Part shown: piece after piece, positions 9,501-20,100 of the stretch
Layout: the number at the start of each line of letters is the position of its first letter
Numbering within the stretch: the stretch's first letter is position 1
Assembly (NCBI GenBank): GCA_950097015.1
Contig: CATNEN010000001.1
Span: forward strand, 18,914,501-18,978,500
DNA: 64,000 bases
Source of the DNA: Macrostomum hystrix
Taxonomy: Eukaryota > Platyhelminthes > Macrostomidae
Reading direction: 5' to 3'
The notes under the pieces: generated by a model
Told to the model about the DNA's origin: nothing
Seen by the model: only the letters and a program-made list of their open reading frames with translations
The model's database searches: none
Made by a program: the position numbers and the translations under genes

Positions 9501-11938
9501 GTCAGGACGAGCAGAAAGCGACTCCCAGCTCGACAGAATCAAATCCAATCTCCAAGCCGAATAAGCAGGCCAAGCAACCGAAGCCACAGGAGCAAATGCG
9601 GCAGCCCAGAGTCTATGGTCAGGTCGAGAGTAACGACGTTGAACTTAAAGAGGACAAGCAAAATGACTCGGAATCACCGAAGCCTGCAGATTCGCTGGAA
9701 AGAGACGGAATAGCGCATGAGAAAGGCAGTGAAAATATGGCTCATAGTGGTCCTCAAGCTTCGGCGCAGCAATCAGGCGAAGAGCCTCAACCGGTGAGAA
9801 ATTCTGAAGAAGACACAAAGAGTCATCACAGTGCTAACGAGTCGAGAAATAACGGCACTCAAGAGGCCCAGAGTGAAGATAAGACTGAGAAAGCTGCAGT
9901 TTTAGTGCAGACTGCCAGTCCTGAGAAGAAGAGCACCAATCTTGAGCAGACTACTAGTTATGAGATGATCGAAAGTCCTGAGACGACAACCACTCCAGAA
10001 AAGACCAACAGTCTTGAGAAGAACGCAAGTCCTGAGAAGACCACCATTCATAAGAAGACTGCCAGTCCTGAAAAGTCCGCCAGTCCTGAGAAGACTGCCA
10101 GTCCTACGAAGACCCCCAGTCCTACGAAGACCGCCAGTCCAGAAAAGTCCGCCAGTCCTGAAAAGATTGCCAGTCCTGAAAAGACTGCCAGTCTTGAGAA
10201 GCCTGTTAGTTATGAGAAGATCGCCAGTCCTGAGAAGACTCCCAGTCCTGAAAAGACCTCCAGTCCTGAGAAGACTGCCAGTCCTGTGAAGACCGCCAGT
10301 CCTGAGAGGTCCGCCAGTCCTGAAAAGACTGCCAGTCCTGAGAACACCGCCAGTCCTACGAAGACTGCCAGTCATGAGAGGACTGCCAGTCCTGAGAAGA
10401 CCACCAGTCCTACGAAGACCGCCAGTCCTGAGAGGTCCGCCAGTCCTGAAAAGACTGCCAGTCCTGAGAACACCGCCAGTCCTATGAAGACTGCCAGTCA
10501 TGAGAAGAATCCCAGTCCTGAGAAGACTGCCAGTCCTGTGAAGACCACCAGTCCTACGAAGACCGCCAGTCCTACGAAGACCGCCAGTCCTGAGAAGTCC
10601 GCCAGTCCTGAAAAGATTGCCAGTCCTGAAAAGACTGCCAGTCCTGAGAAGACTGTTAGCTATGAGAAGATCGCCAGTCCTGAGAAGACTGCCAGTCATG
10701 AGAAGACTGCTAGTCCTGAGAAGACTGCCAGTCCTGAGAAGTCCGCCAGTCCTGAAAAGACTGCCAGTCCTGAGAAGACTGCCAGTCCTGAGAAGACTGC
10801 CAGTCCTGAGAAGACTGCCAGTCCTGAGAAGACTGCCAGTCCTGAGAAGACTGTTAGTTATGAGAAGACTGCCAGTCCTGAGAAGACTGCCAGTCCTACG
10901 AAGACTGCCAGTCATGAGAAGACTGCCAGTCATGAGAAGACTGCCAGTCATGAGAAGACTGTTAGTTATGAGAAGACTGCCAGTCCTGAGAAGACTGCCA
11001 GTCATGAGAAGACTGCTAGTCCTGAGAAGACTGCCAGTCCTGAGAAGTCCGCCAGTCCTGAAAAGACTGCCAGTTCTGAGAAGACTGTTAGTTATGAGAA
11101 GACTGCCAGTCCTGAGAAGACTGCCAGTCCTGAGAAGACTGCCAGTCCTGAGAAGACTGCCAGTCCTGAGAAGACTGCCAGTCCTGAGAAGACTGCCAGT
11201 CCTGAGAAGACTGCCAGTCCTGAGAAGACTGTTAGTTATGAGAAGACTGCCAGTCCTGAGAAGACTGCCAGTCCTACGAAGACTGCCAGTCCTACGAAGA
11301 CTGCCAGTCATGAGAAGACTGCCAGTCATGAGAAGACTGCCAGTCATGAGAAGACTGCCAGTCATGAGAAGACTGTTAGTTATAAGAGGACTGCCAGTGC
11401 TGAAAAGACCACCAGTCCTGAGAAGACTGCCAGTCCTGAGAAGACCGCCAGTCCTGAAAAGACCTCCAGTCCTGAAAAGACCTCCAGTCCTGAAAAGACC
11501 TCCAGTCCTGAGAACACCGCCAGTCCTGAGAACACCGCCAGTCCTGAGAACACCGCCAGTCCTGAGAACACCGCCAGTCCAAAGACAGCCCTAGTCACAG
11601 AGACGGACGCTGCTGATGCTCTAAAAACAAGTGAAAAAGAGAATCCCGACTCCAGAGATAGAACAGACAGTCCTATCAAAGTAAGTCCTGATACGGAGAC
11701 GGACTACCCCCCGAAGTCGGCAGCTGACCAACAGGTGTCAGAGGAGCGCACTGTCAAGCCGGACAACCATGAACTATCAGGCGACTCTGAGATGAAAGAT
11801 ACAGGCGAGACTGCAGTCCATCCACAGCAAGACGATCCCGGTCTTCAAAGCTACCACCAGAATCCACAGACAGCAATGAATGTGGAATCCGCAACCAAGT
11901 ACTCAGATGTAACCGCTGAACAGGAACTAAAGTCGTAA
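6600..11938 (+). CDS. Charged coiled-coil protein with long SPEKTA-type C-terminal repeat
   Basis: Four exons join in frame: about 6600-6971, 7969-8197, 8888-9245 and 9318-11938 (stop TAA), giving at least 1192 aa. Donors are ACAG|GTAGGG, TCAG|GTTTGC and GATG|GTGAGG; acceptors CACTCAG, GACTCTAG and TTTCTTTCAG; all phases agree (2, 0, 1). The frame is open from 6595 and exon 1 has no early in-frame ATG, so the N-terminus lies upstream; ATG 6447 (MGDTTEEETKARS) is a candidate, reached by an unresolved short intron. The first 320 residues are Gly-rich, then Glu/Arg/Ala-rich helices with an acidic EYADDFEDIQ motif. Exon 4 opens with a Gln-rich tract, then about 90 six-residue Ser-Pro repeats, then a polar tail. 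It is not a family I recognise. The X-box upstream suggests a ciliary role; this is inference. Confidence 0.72.
7070..7150. repeat. Short intronic tandem repeat related to the 28-kb array
   Basis: Three to four copies of CTGAGGTGGACATCCTGTCC inside intron 1 of the Ser-Pro repeat gene. The reverse complement of the large array at 27.9-30.4 kb reads CTTGAGGTGGACACCCTGTG, so the two belong to the same minisatellite family in opposite orientation. Confidence 0.75.
8515..8605 (-). mobile_element. tRNA-derived SINE-like fragment
   Basis: On the minus strand TGGCGTAGCGG (8579-8569) matches the RNA polymerase III A box, and ATCTCGATTCT (8534-8524) about 34 bases later is a degenerate B box. The spacing suits a tRNA-derived promoter, but the cloverleaf is not intact, so a decayed SINE is more likely than a tRNA gene. 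It lies in intron 2 of the Ser-Pro repeat gene. Confidence 0.45.
9905..11582 (+). repeat. 18-bp coding minisatellite (Ser-Pro-Glu-Lys-Thr-Ala)
   Basis: About 90 copies of an 18-bp unit, AGTCCTGAGAAGACTGCC, kept in the reading frame and encoding SPEKTA with variants SPTKTA, SHEKTA, SYEKTV, SPENTA and SPERSA. All length change is in whole codons. The other frames also stay open because the unit has no stop in them; these are shadows. The repeated Ser-Pro pairs resemble the Lys-Ser-Pro tails of neurofilament heavy chains and would be targets of proline-directed kinases. Confidence 0.93.
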
Positions 11939-13825
11939 GAACTGTTCAGAAAGCTTTTAACTGTATGCTCTCTTGACGCTTGACGCTTTCAATGAGAAAA
12001 ATAATTAATTGATAAAGCTTAAAAACCTAAATAAGCATTCGGCTAGCCTTTAGGGTCAGTAAAACAAACTTCTAAGCTGAATAAACTTTAAGGTGGGTGT
12101 GGCGTCCCCCCATCTGTGGCTGCACATCTGGCCCCGTTGAGAATAATGAGTAATAATTAGGGTGAAAAAAAATTAATATTATTATCATCAGTAGTAAGTT
12201 TACGTGTATTATATGTTATGTATAATTTTATTGGTACTCGTGATGAAGTTTCTCTTCTGATTTTTACTATTTTTCTGGTTTTTCAACTATGCATGTAACG
12301 TGTTCACCTTTATTGACTGCATGCTTCTCACGCATTGGTAAAACAGATGCACACACTAAAAATACAAATATTTCAATTGTCAGATATGTTTTCTTTACTG
12401 AAAACGATAAGAACTTTCTTACTCAATGATAGGCCTTTGAAAGGTGCACACTTTGTACTCTCGTGCGTGTGATTCAATGCAATGCAATGGAAACACAATG
12501 CACGGGATTCGAGTGCTGGAGCAGGAGAGGGGCACTTAAGACACTTCGGCGTCTGGGGGAGTCAAAATAGTTTCAGGGACTGTCTCTCGTCGTGCGCTTT
12601 GCAATGCTTGGGAAGGGGTGGGAGCTAGGACATCTGAGACGTGGCAGAGAGAGAGAGAGAGTTGTGGGCGATGCTGACCAATCACGCGCCGAACCAGTCA
12701 CGTAAAACCGGTTTGCGTCAGCTGCACGTGATTGGGGGCGGTCTGGGGTGGGTGGGGCATGGCACATATTGCGGCAGAAGCATCAGCATGAGTGAGAAGA
12801 GAAGCATCAGCCAATCAGTGAACTCCGGATTAGCGAGGACAAGCCGGGCCGGATTGGGGAGGGTAGGTCGGATTTTCGGGAGGGCACATTGCAGTTTAGT
12901 GTCACCATCGCAATTTAATTTAGCATTATCCCTCATGGTCCTAAGTGGCACAAAATCCCCAATCCATATCCTGAACCTAAGACGAGCTCAGATATGAACC
13001 TTTGGTGCATGAGTTGGAATGTTCCTTGAAATTATTTAATAATTAATGAGTGCTCGGCAAGAGGCAGTTTGCTAAAAACTACCCATTTTCGATAGGATTC
13101 ATGGCACATTTTTATTCATTTGATTGACGCTGACAAGTGGCACTCTTCCTCAGAGTGGGGTTAAGAGTCTTCAAGCCCCAGCAGACATTTTATTAGATTA
13201 GAATGTAGAAAGACTTGTTACCTGCGCGCAGTGCTTACAGACAATCAGGCCAGTATTATAGTCTATAAATCCAATTTAAAGCATCGGCAAAACAATTAAA
13301 TATAACCTGAGTTGAGCTTATTTAGCTGGTCAAGTTACATTGAATCGAAACATCGGCTAGCAAATTTTTTAGAGAAGGCTGCATAGAGAGCACTGCTCAA
13401 ACAGAAAGCCTTGAAAACTTTTTCGCTCTCGAGTTGGCAACGGAAAGCGAGATAGACTGGAATATTGCGGTAAAATAAGCGGCGCCAATTCTCTTGTGTC
13501 TTCTGTCCCACCCACTCTGAGCAGCTTTGAGCTCAGGCGGGTACTGCAGAAGCGGCCAAACACTGCATTAGAATAAGTATCTCGCCGTCTACCCAACCTT
13601 TCCCTCTCTTGTCTTCCGAACCCATTGTCGGTTAGCACAACTGCTTAGAGATAGACACCCAAGAGTACAGACACACCGAAGAAGCGCTTGGAAATGCAAC
13701 GCATATAGACGCCCAACTATTCAATCCAGACTCACAAACTTGAGGGACCCCTGCTTCCAGTCTGGAGCTCCCTTCAAGCAACGAAGGTAAACAACCAGAG
13801 CAAAGGTGCAAAGCAGACCCAAAAT
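11939..13825. other. Intergenic spacer with poly(A) signal and CCAAT-rich block
   Basis: After the Ser-Pro repeat gene an AATAAA lies at 12080-12085, a probable poly(A) signal. A GC-richer block at about 12640-12830 holds a GA run, two CCAATCA boxes, one inverted ATTGG box and a CACGTG E-box. It could be a promoter for the next gene, although that lies a further 1 kb downstream. I see no coding sequence. Confidence 0.5.
12080..12085 (+). terminator. Candidate poly(A) signal of the Ser-Pro repeat gene
   Basis: AATAAA about 140 bases after the stop codon at 11938. Confidence 0.5.
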
Positions 13826-15496
13826 ATGAGCAGTCCTCGCTACACTGAGGATGACCAGGAGTGGATGGACCCGAATCTATCGGAGCCGAAGCTGCAGGAT
13901 GAGCTGGATCATCGACTGGGACTCAACCGACGAAATCGGCAACGTCCGCGGGCGGCCTACGGGCTGAAGTCGGCGCCGGAGCAGCCTCAGAGGCGCCAGA
14001 CGGAGATAACGCAGATCCGCTACTATAAGTACGTGCCATACCGCGGCATGAGCGAGCCGGAGAAGCAGAAATACTTGAGCTTGGGCCCTGCGCGACTCAC
14101 ATCTAGCAGAACTGCTCCACCGCAGACAAAAGCGACACCAGCTGCCTCCTTCTGGCCCTCTGCCAGCCGAGCAAAGTCGCTCAAAGTCTATGACTACCAC
14201 CTGGCCGAGTTGTCGATGACGTATCGCAGTCCGCCGTCGCTGCTGGATCAGCCGCGTCGTCAGCTGACTACACCAACAATGTCGCCAAGGCCTCAGTATC
14301 AGAATCAAGAGCAGGCGCCGCCATTAACTACTCAACGTAGGCCACTGTTCTTCCAGCTGCACAGCAGCCGGGGAGTCCCAGCCAGCGCCCCGTCGGCGAC
14401 GCAGCAGGAGCTGCAGCAGGCCAGTATTAGACACGTCGCGGAAAACGGCACACAGGTGTCCCGCGGTAACACACCGTTTATTGACAGCGCTCTCAGTGAC
14501 TATCCAACTGAGCCACGCGATGTGGTCAGCAAGTCCGACTCGAACCGGCTACTGAACGTTGTGTCCGTGGACGAGTGTCACGTAAGACATCGACGCCGCA
14601 GGAGGCGCATGCGGCGAGTCCAAGAGAATCTTCCACCCCCGGCAGGCGAGGAAGTCGCGGATGTTGATGCAGAAGCATGGGAGCAGCAGGCTGGGGAAGA
14701 GGATGAGGAGGAAGAGTTCGACGAAGAAGAAGAGGAAGGAGATGCGGGAGACAATGCTGCTGTGGAAAGTTTCCAAGACGGAGTAGAGAACCAGGCAGCG
14801 AAGGAGCATTTAGTGACGCAGGCGGATAACTCGAGACGAGGTAAGTGGATTCATGCTTTGATCTCTGCAGGATATTTTTCCTTACTTTAGCTGTATAACA
14901 ATGAGCGACAGTGTGACTCAAACCAGACCAAGCAAAACTTCGGGTCTCTTTCAGCGCCAACCGATTCGATCGTCATTCATGCGGAGCAGCCGGAGACCGC
15001 GACAGAGGTGGCAGCACTACCGACGGTCTTGTCGGCCCCAACAACGCGGCCAGCTACCGAGCGCAGCGGCGGCGGGGGTCGCAGAAAGCGACGAACAGAT
15101 AAGGAGATGCGCAAGATCGCTGCCGCTAAATTTCTTCGACGCAATGAGATCCTGCGCGAGAAGATGGCAATCTACTTGGACTGGAAGCTCAACCAGGAGC
15201 GAATGGGACTCATCGAGCTTCGGCTGGGCAATCCAGCGACCAGGTTTGAGCGATTTACAATGGAACTGGTGCAGCAAGAAGCCTTGGTTGCCAATCAGTT
15301 CCGCGATGGCGGCGGTGGCGGTAACGATCGAATCGCAGATGTTGCAGCAACCCGAATGAGTCACGACGAGTCACCGCAGTTCGAAGCGCAGAGTGACTCT
15401 GCCACCAACTTTTTGCGCTTCTCCAGACAGGCGACAATCGGTTCTCAGCGTCAGGAGCTAAGCCTCACAGAGATGTACGACGCATTGAATGCATGA
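13826..15496 (+). CDS. Hypothetical protein, acidic and basic low-complexity (518 aa)
   Basis: Two exons, 13826-14840 and 14955-15496, join at CGAG|GTAAGT and TCTCTTTCAG in matching phase 1; stop TGA. The start ATG is the first in frame and follows AAAT. I do not recognise the family. Residues 1-130 contain a conserved-looking stretch (TQIRYYKYVPYRGMSEPEKQ). The middle is Pro/Gln-rich and probably disordered. A run of seven Arg sits near residue 257 and a strongly acidic Glu/Asp tract near residues 290-315. Exon 2 encodes a Gly-rich linker followed by a basic helical domain (KEMRKIAAAKFLRRNEILRE, then MAIYLDWKLNQERMG). There is no signal peptide or membrane segment. Nuclear or cytoskeletal roles are both possible. 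The internal codon use and spliced frame support a real gene. Confidence 0.75.
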
Positions 15497-17133
15497 GCAG
15501 TTGAATTTTAATCACGAGTACATGTACGATGTAACACTGTTTCAACCTGGCAGAATCCACCCAAAAGAATATCATTAAAAATTTTTTGCTCTGGATTATT
15601 TTTATATTGTTTGTCTACATGTAAATCACGGCGGTACGAACAGAAATTTCCCTTACGCTTTTCCGGATTTTTGTACCACAAATATACGCTCGTATGTAAA
15701 CTGTAGATAAAGGACAAGTATGTTGCCAATGTTGCAACGATACACTCACATGAATTTAATTAGCTTTCTCGTTTCTTACATAATGTTGTTTCTTGCTTGC
15801 ATAAGGACATCCTTCACAGCAAAGGCAGACGTATGAAAACGAAATTATAAGGCAAGCAAACAATCAAAATCCGATATTGAAACGTGAACGTAAACGTGAA
15901 AACGCGAACATGAAAACGTTAAATAAGCTGAATTGACTCGCGTGAATTGAACCCAATCAGCATTTCAATCCCACCCTGCAAAGTGAAACGTGATGTAATA
16001 TGAGCAAAGGCTCATTGGAATTTGAGAAGGTTGAGCGGTGATAATATGTACGTCAGGGATAACTAGAACAACCAATTTTACCATTTTTACTGCGCAGTGG
16101 TCTAATAAATAGTTCACTCAATGATAACTATCGGAACTAGTGGTCCTGATCCTTGAGTTCACTAAATAAGTGGCCCCGACAATTAGTTAAATAGCAGGAT
16201 TGTTTTATGGCAGAACCAAATCCTTGCAATTTAGGTTTAAAGCACATAATTGAAATTTTATAAATATTTTTTAAATGTCCTAAAAAATGACCTCTTGTGA
16301 CGATTAAACACAAAGGACGAAGTCGAAGTCTGAGCAGCGGCAATTGTAAGTTCGGCAATTCAAAGTCAGTAATGTTGGTGACGTAGCGGTAGCACTTTTA
16401 TTCCGTATGCACTGGGACGTCGACAAGCAGGGTGTAATGTAAGGCGTAGGAGCTCGTAATGGTGAGTGTCAGAACCGAATGTAGTGGAGTGTAGTGAGTG
16501 AGAAAAGTCACGGCACGAAACGTAGAAGAGCGAGAATGGCGATAACGGAAGAGCGCAAGAACGAAAGTGAGGAAGAAAGAACCAGTGGAGCGCGAGCGGG
16601 CCGGAAGCCCTTGGTTAAGTAAACTAGGCTGATTGAAAAACAAAGCGATCGATACTTCCGGTCAACCAGAGCTCGCACGCTCATTGGCCGGGGGGAAAAT
16701 ACATTACGATACGCGTAGTAAATAGCTAGAGTGGCGCGATATACGTTTATGGTTACTGACAGTAGCGCACTAATAATTTGACTTACTAATATAAATTAAC
16801 AGAATTGGATAATATTATACGATGAGTTAAAACGGCCCTCGCAAGTACATAATTTGGAAATTAAGCATATAATCAACGCATAGAGTAATATTGTAGGGGC
16901 GCAGGGGTGCCTTCAACAAGTGACAACGTCACACTCTTATCAGTCTAGCAAAGCAAGTGAGTAAAAATTAAACAAAAATTAATTTCTTTGTTATAATCAC
17001 TTACTGGCTTTAAGCAGCATTTTAACGTTATAAACATCTATGATAGATTTCACTCTTTACTTCCACTCTTTGTACACCTAGCTTGATTGTAACGTATATA
17101 TTACTTCCTAGTTAAGTTTAATCATAGCCTAAA
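15497..17133. other. Intergenic spacer upstream of PGK
   Basis: AT-rich non-coding DNA. Around 15880-15920 there is a short degenerate run of AACGTGAA-like words. An inverted CCAAT box (CTCATTGGCC) sits at about 16680-16690, some 450 bp before the PGK start, and GTATATATTA at about 17092 could be a TATA-like element. The open frames at 15508-15729 and 16137-16643 on the minus strand show no protein signal. Confidence 0.5.
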
Positions 17134-20100
17134 ATGTCTCTTAACAAGCTGAGCATCGATAGTATTGAGCTAAGCGGAAAACGTGTTCTTATTCGGTAAG
17201 TTCTGCAGCAATTGCAAAAAAATAAAACGATTAAAAAAACTTGCTGCTGTATGTTTCTCATTTCATTTTTTAAGTGTGATGCAATTGAGACTTTAGTAAC
17301 TTGTAAAAGTCTACTGAAATAATGCTTGAATTATTTTCCTAGCTGCCCTGATCAGGCATCTGCTTTGATTGTAAAAAAGATGGAATTTGGAAAGTGTTTA
17401 AATATAATTTCGAAAGAAAAAGCAAATAAAATTTATTTAAATTTTTTAAAATATAAATCTATCTTCTCTTTTTTAGTGTGGACTTCAATGTTCCCATGAA
17501 GGATGGAAAGATCACCAACAACCAAAGGTAATGCCTAAACATCTGTGTTGATAATTGATTGGCAGATTGTCATTATCTGTTTGTCTATTATTTATTGATT
17601 CAAATAAAAAAGCCTTAAAGTGAGGCTAGGTCTAATTGGTGGCAAGTTTTGGGTCATTTTCATTTTTATTTTTGTCTAACCATGTTTTGGTATAGAAATT
17701 GTGAATCATTACAAGGTGCCAAGTATAAAATAGCATATTTAACATTAAAAAGTTTAGTACAAGTAATTACAAAAAGTCTAGGAACTAGCAAAAACACCTA
17801 AGAAAGAAGTGTTATAATTATAAATATGTTATAGATGTTAAGACAAGATATATAGTCTTAGACTTAATATTCACCTAGCTAGTCATAATAAGCTACATAT
17901 GCAGCGTAACATTGCCTGTCTATCCCTGTCTTATTATATCTTAGTAAACTAAATAGCCAGTATTAGAAAGTTCTATATTTTCCAGCTATATAAAATAAAG
18001 CTTTTTAGGTTGTAAAATAGCAATTCAAAAGTTTCACTCTAAAAAGTTAGGGCAGTCTCATTTATTTTTTGTCTAACAATGTTTTGGTATAGTTATTGTG
18101 AATTATTACTACAAAAAGTATGTCTTTGTTCCTAAGTTCATGACTAATTAGATGACGAATCTAATCCCTATTGCTGAGAAGGTCTAGTTACTCCTCCCGT
18201 TTACCATTGATCATTGCCATCTAGAATCGTGGCGGCTTTGCCAACAGTTCGCTATGCTCTGGAGAAGGGTGCCAAGTCTGTGGTGCTCATGTCCCACCTG
18301 GGTCGTCCAGATGGCCGACCCTCGGCCAAGAACTCCTTGGCACCCATCGCCAAGGAGGTCGAAACTCTGCTAGGCCGTCCGGTGACCTTCCTGAAAGACT
18401 GCATTGGCGCCGAGGTGGAGGCGGCCTGCGCCGACCCGGCAGCCGGCAGCGTCATCCTGCTGGAGAACCTCCGCTTCCACCCGGAGGAGGAGGGCAGCGG
18501 CCTGGACGCTGAAGGCAAGAAGGTCAAGGCTGACAAGGCCGCCGTTGAGGCGTATCGGCAGTCGCTGACTCGCCTGGGTGATGTGTACATCAACGACGCC
18601 TTCGGCACGGCGCACCGGGCTCACAGCAGCATGGTGGGAGTGAAGCTGGAGCAGAGGGCATCCGGGTTCCTCATGCGCAAGGAGCTGCAGTACTTTGCCA
18701 AAGCGCTGGAGCATCCTGAGCGGCCTTTCCTGGCAATTCTGGGAGGCGCCAAGGTAAAAACTGCTCCTCGCCATCTTTGGGTGTTAGGGAAGCTTGCGTT
18801 TTTAGAGGTCTGGGAAATTCGGCATCTTGGGGGAGTTTGGGATCTTAGTCATTAGGGGAGTTTAGGATCCTTCTTACGGGAGATTAACTTTAGGGAGTTT
18901 TAGATCTTAATTAAGGGAGTTTAGGATCTTACTTAGGGGAGTTTGGGATCTTACTTAGGGGAGATTTTGATCTTAATTAAGGGAGTTTAGGATCTTTCTT
19001 AGGGGAGTTTTTGATCTTAATTAAGGGAGTTTAGGATCTTACTTAGGGGAGTTTTTGATCTTAATTAAGGGAGTTTAGGATCTTACTTAGGGGAGTTTAG
19101 GATCTTAGGTGAGATTAGGCTTAGGATGCGTAAGATTAGGATCTAAGGGTTTTAAAGGAGTTTGTTATCTTAGGCGACTACAGGGGAGTTTTGCGGTCGT
19201 TGAGGTCAGTGGAGTATAACAATATCTGTTATGGCAAATGAGTTTTATATAGTAAGACTCTAATTTTATAATATTACTTGGCTGAGGATACGAATCAAAA
19301 GTAACTTAAAAGCGTGCTTCGCTCGAATCAGGTGAGCGACAAGATCCTGCTAATCAAGAACCTGCTCAGCAAGGTGAACGAGCTCATCATCACCGGCGGC
19401 ATGGCCTTCACCTTCCTGAAGGTGCTGCACAACATGCCCATCGGCAGCTCGCTCTACGACGAAGCCGGCTCTGCTGTCGTCAAGGACGTCATGGAAGAAG
19501 CCAAGAAGCTCGGAGTGCAGGTGAGACTCAATCAGGTCATTCTATTCCCTGTGAGTCATTCAGGTGATTCTATTCCCTGTGAGTCATTCAGGTGATTCTA
19601 TTCCCTGTGAGTCATTCAGGTGATTCTATTCCCTGTGAGTCATTCAGGTGATTCTATTCCCCGTGAGTCATTCAGGTGATTCTATTCCCTGTGAGTCATT
19701 CAGGTGATTCTATTCCCTGTGAGTCATTCAGGTGATTCTATTCCCCGTGAGTCATTCAGGTCATTCTATTCCCTGTGAGTCATTCAGGTGATTCTATTCC
19801 CCGTGAGTCATTCAGGTGATTCTATTCCCTGTGAGTCATTCAGGTGATTCTATTCCCTGTGAGTCATTCAGGTGATTCTATTCCCTGTGAGTCATTCAGG
19901 TGATTCTATTCCCTGTGAGTCATTCAGGTGATTCTATTCCCTGTGAGTCATTCAGGTCATTCTATTCCCTGTGAGTCATTCAGGTCATTCTATTCCCTGT
20001 GAGTCATTCAGGTGATTCTATTCCCTGTGAGTCATTCAGGTGATTCTATTCCCTGTGAGTCATTCAGGTGATTCTATTCCCTGTGAGTCATTCAGGTGAT

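Noticed and set aside
9902-11365. Minus-strand 487-codon open frame of Leu/Arg/Thr/Gly repeats
   Set aside because: It is the antisense shadow of the SPEKTA coding repeat; the 18-bp unit lacks stops in this frame. The plus-strand frame continues into non-repeat coding sequence on both sides and has splice support.
18252-18774. Minus-strand frames over PGK exon 3
   Set aside because: Antisense shadows of a GC-rich exon whose sense frame is unmistakable PGK.
18830-19130. TTAGGG-like words suggesting interstitial telomere sequence
   Set aside because: The words are parts of a 23-25-bp unit (CTTAGGGGAGTTT) and never occur as tandem TTAGGG.
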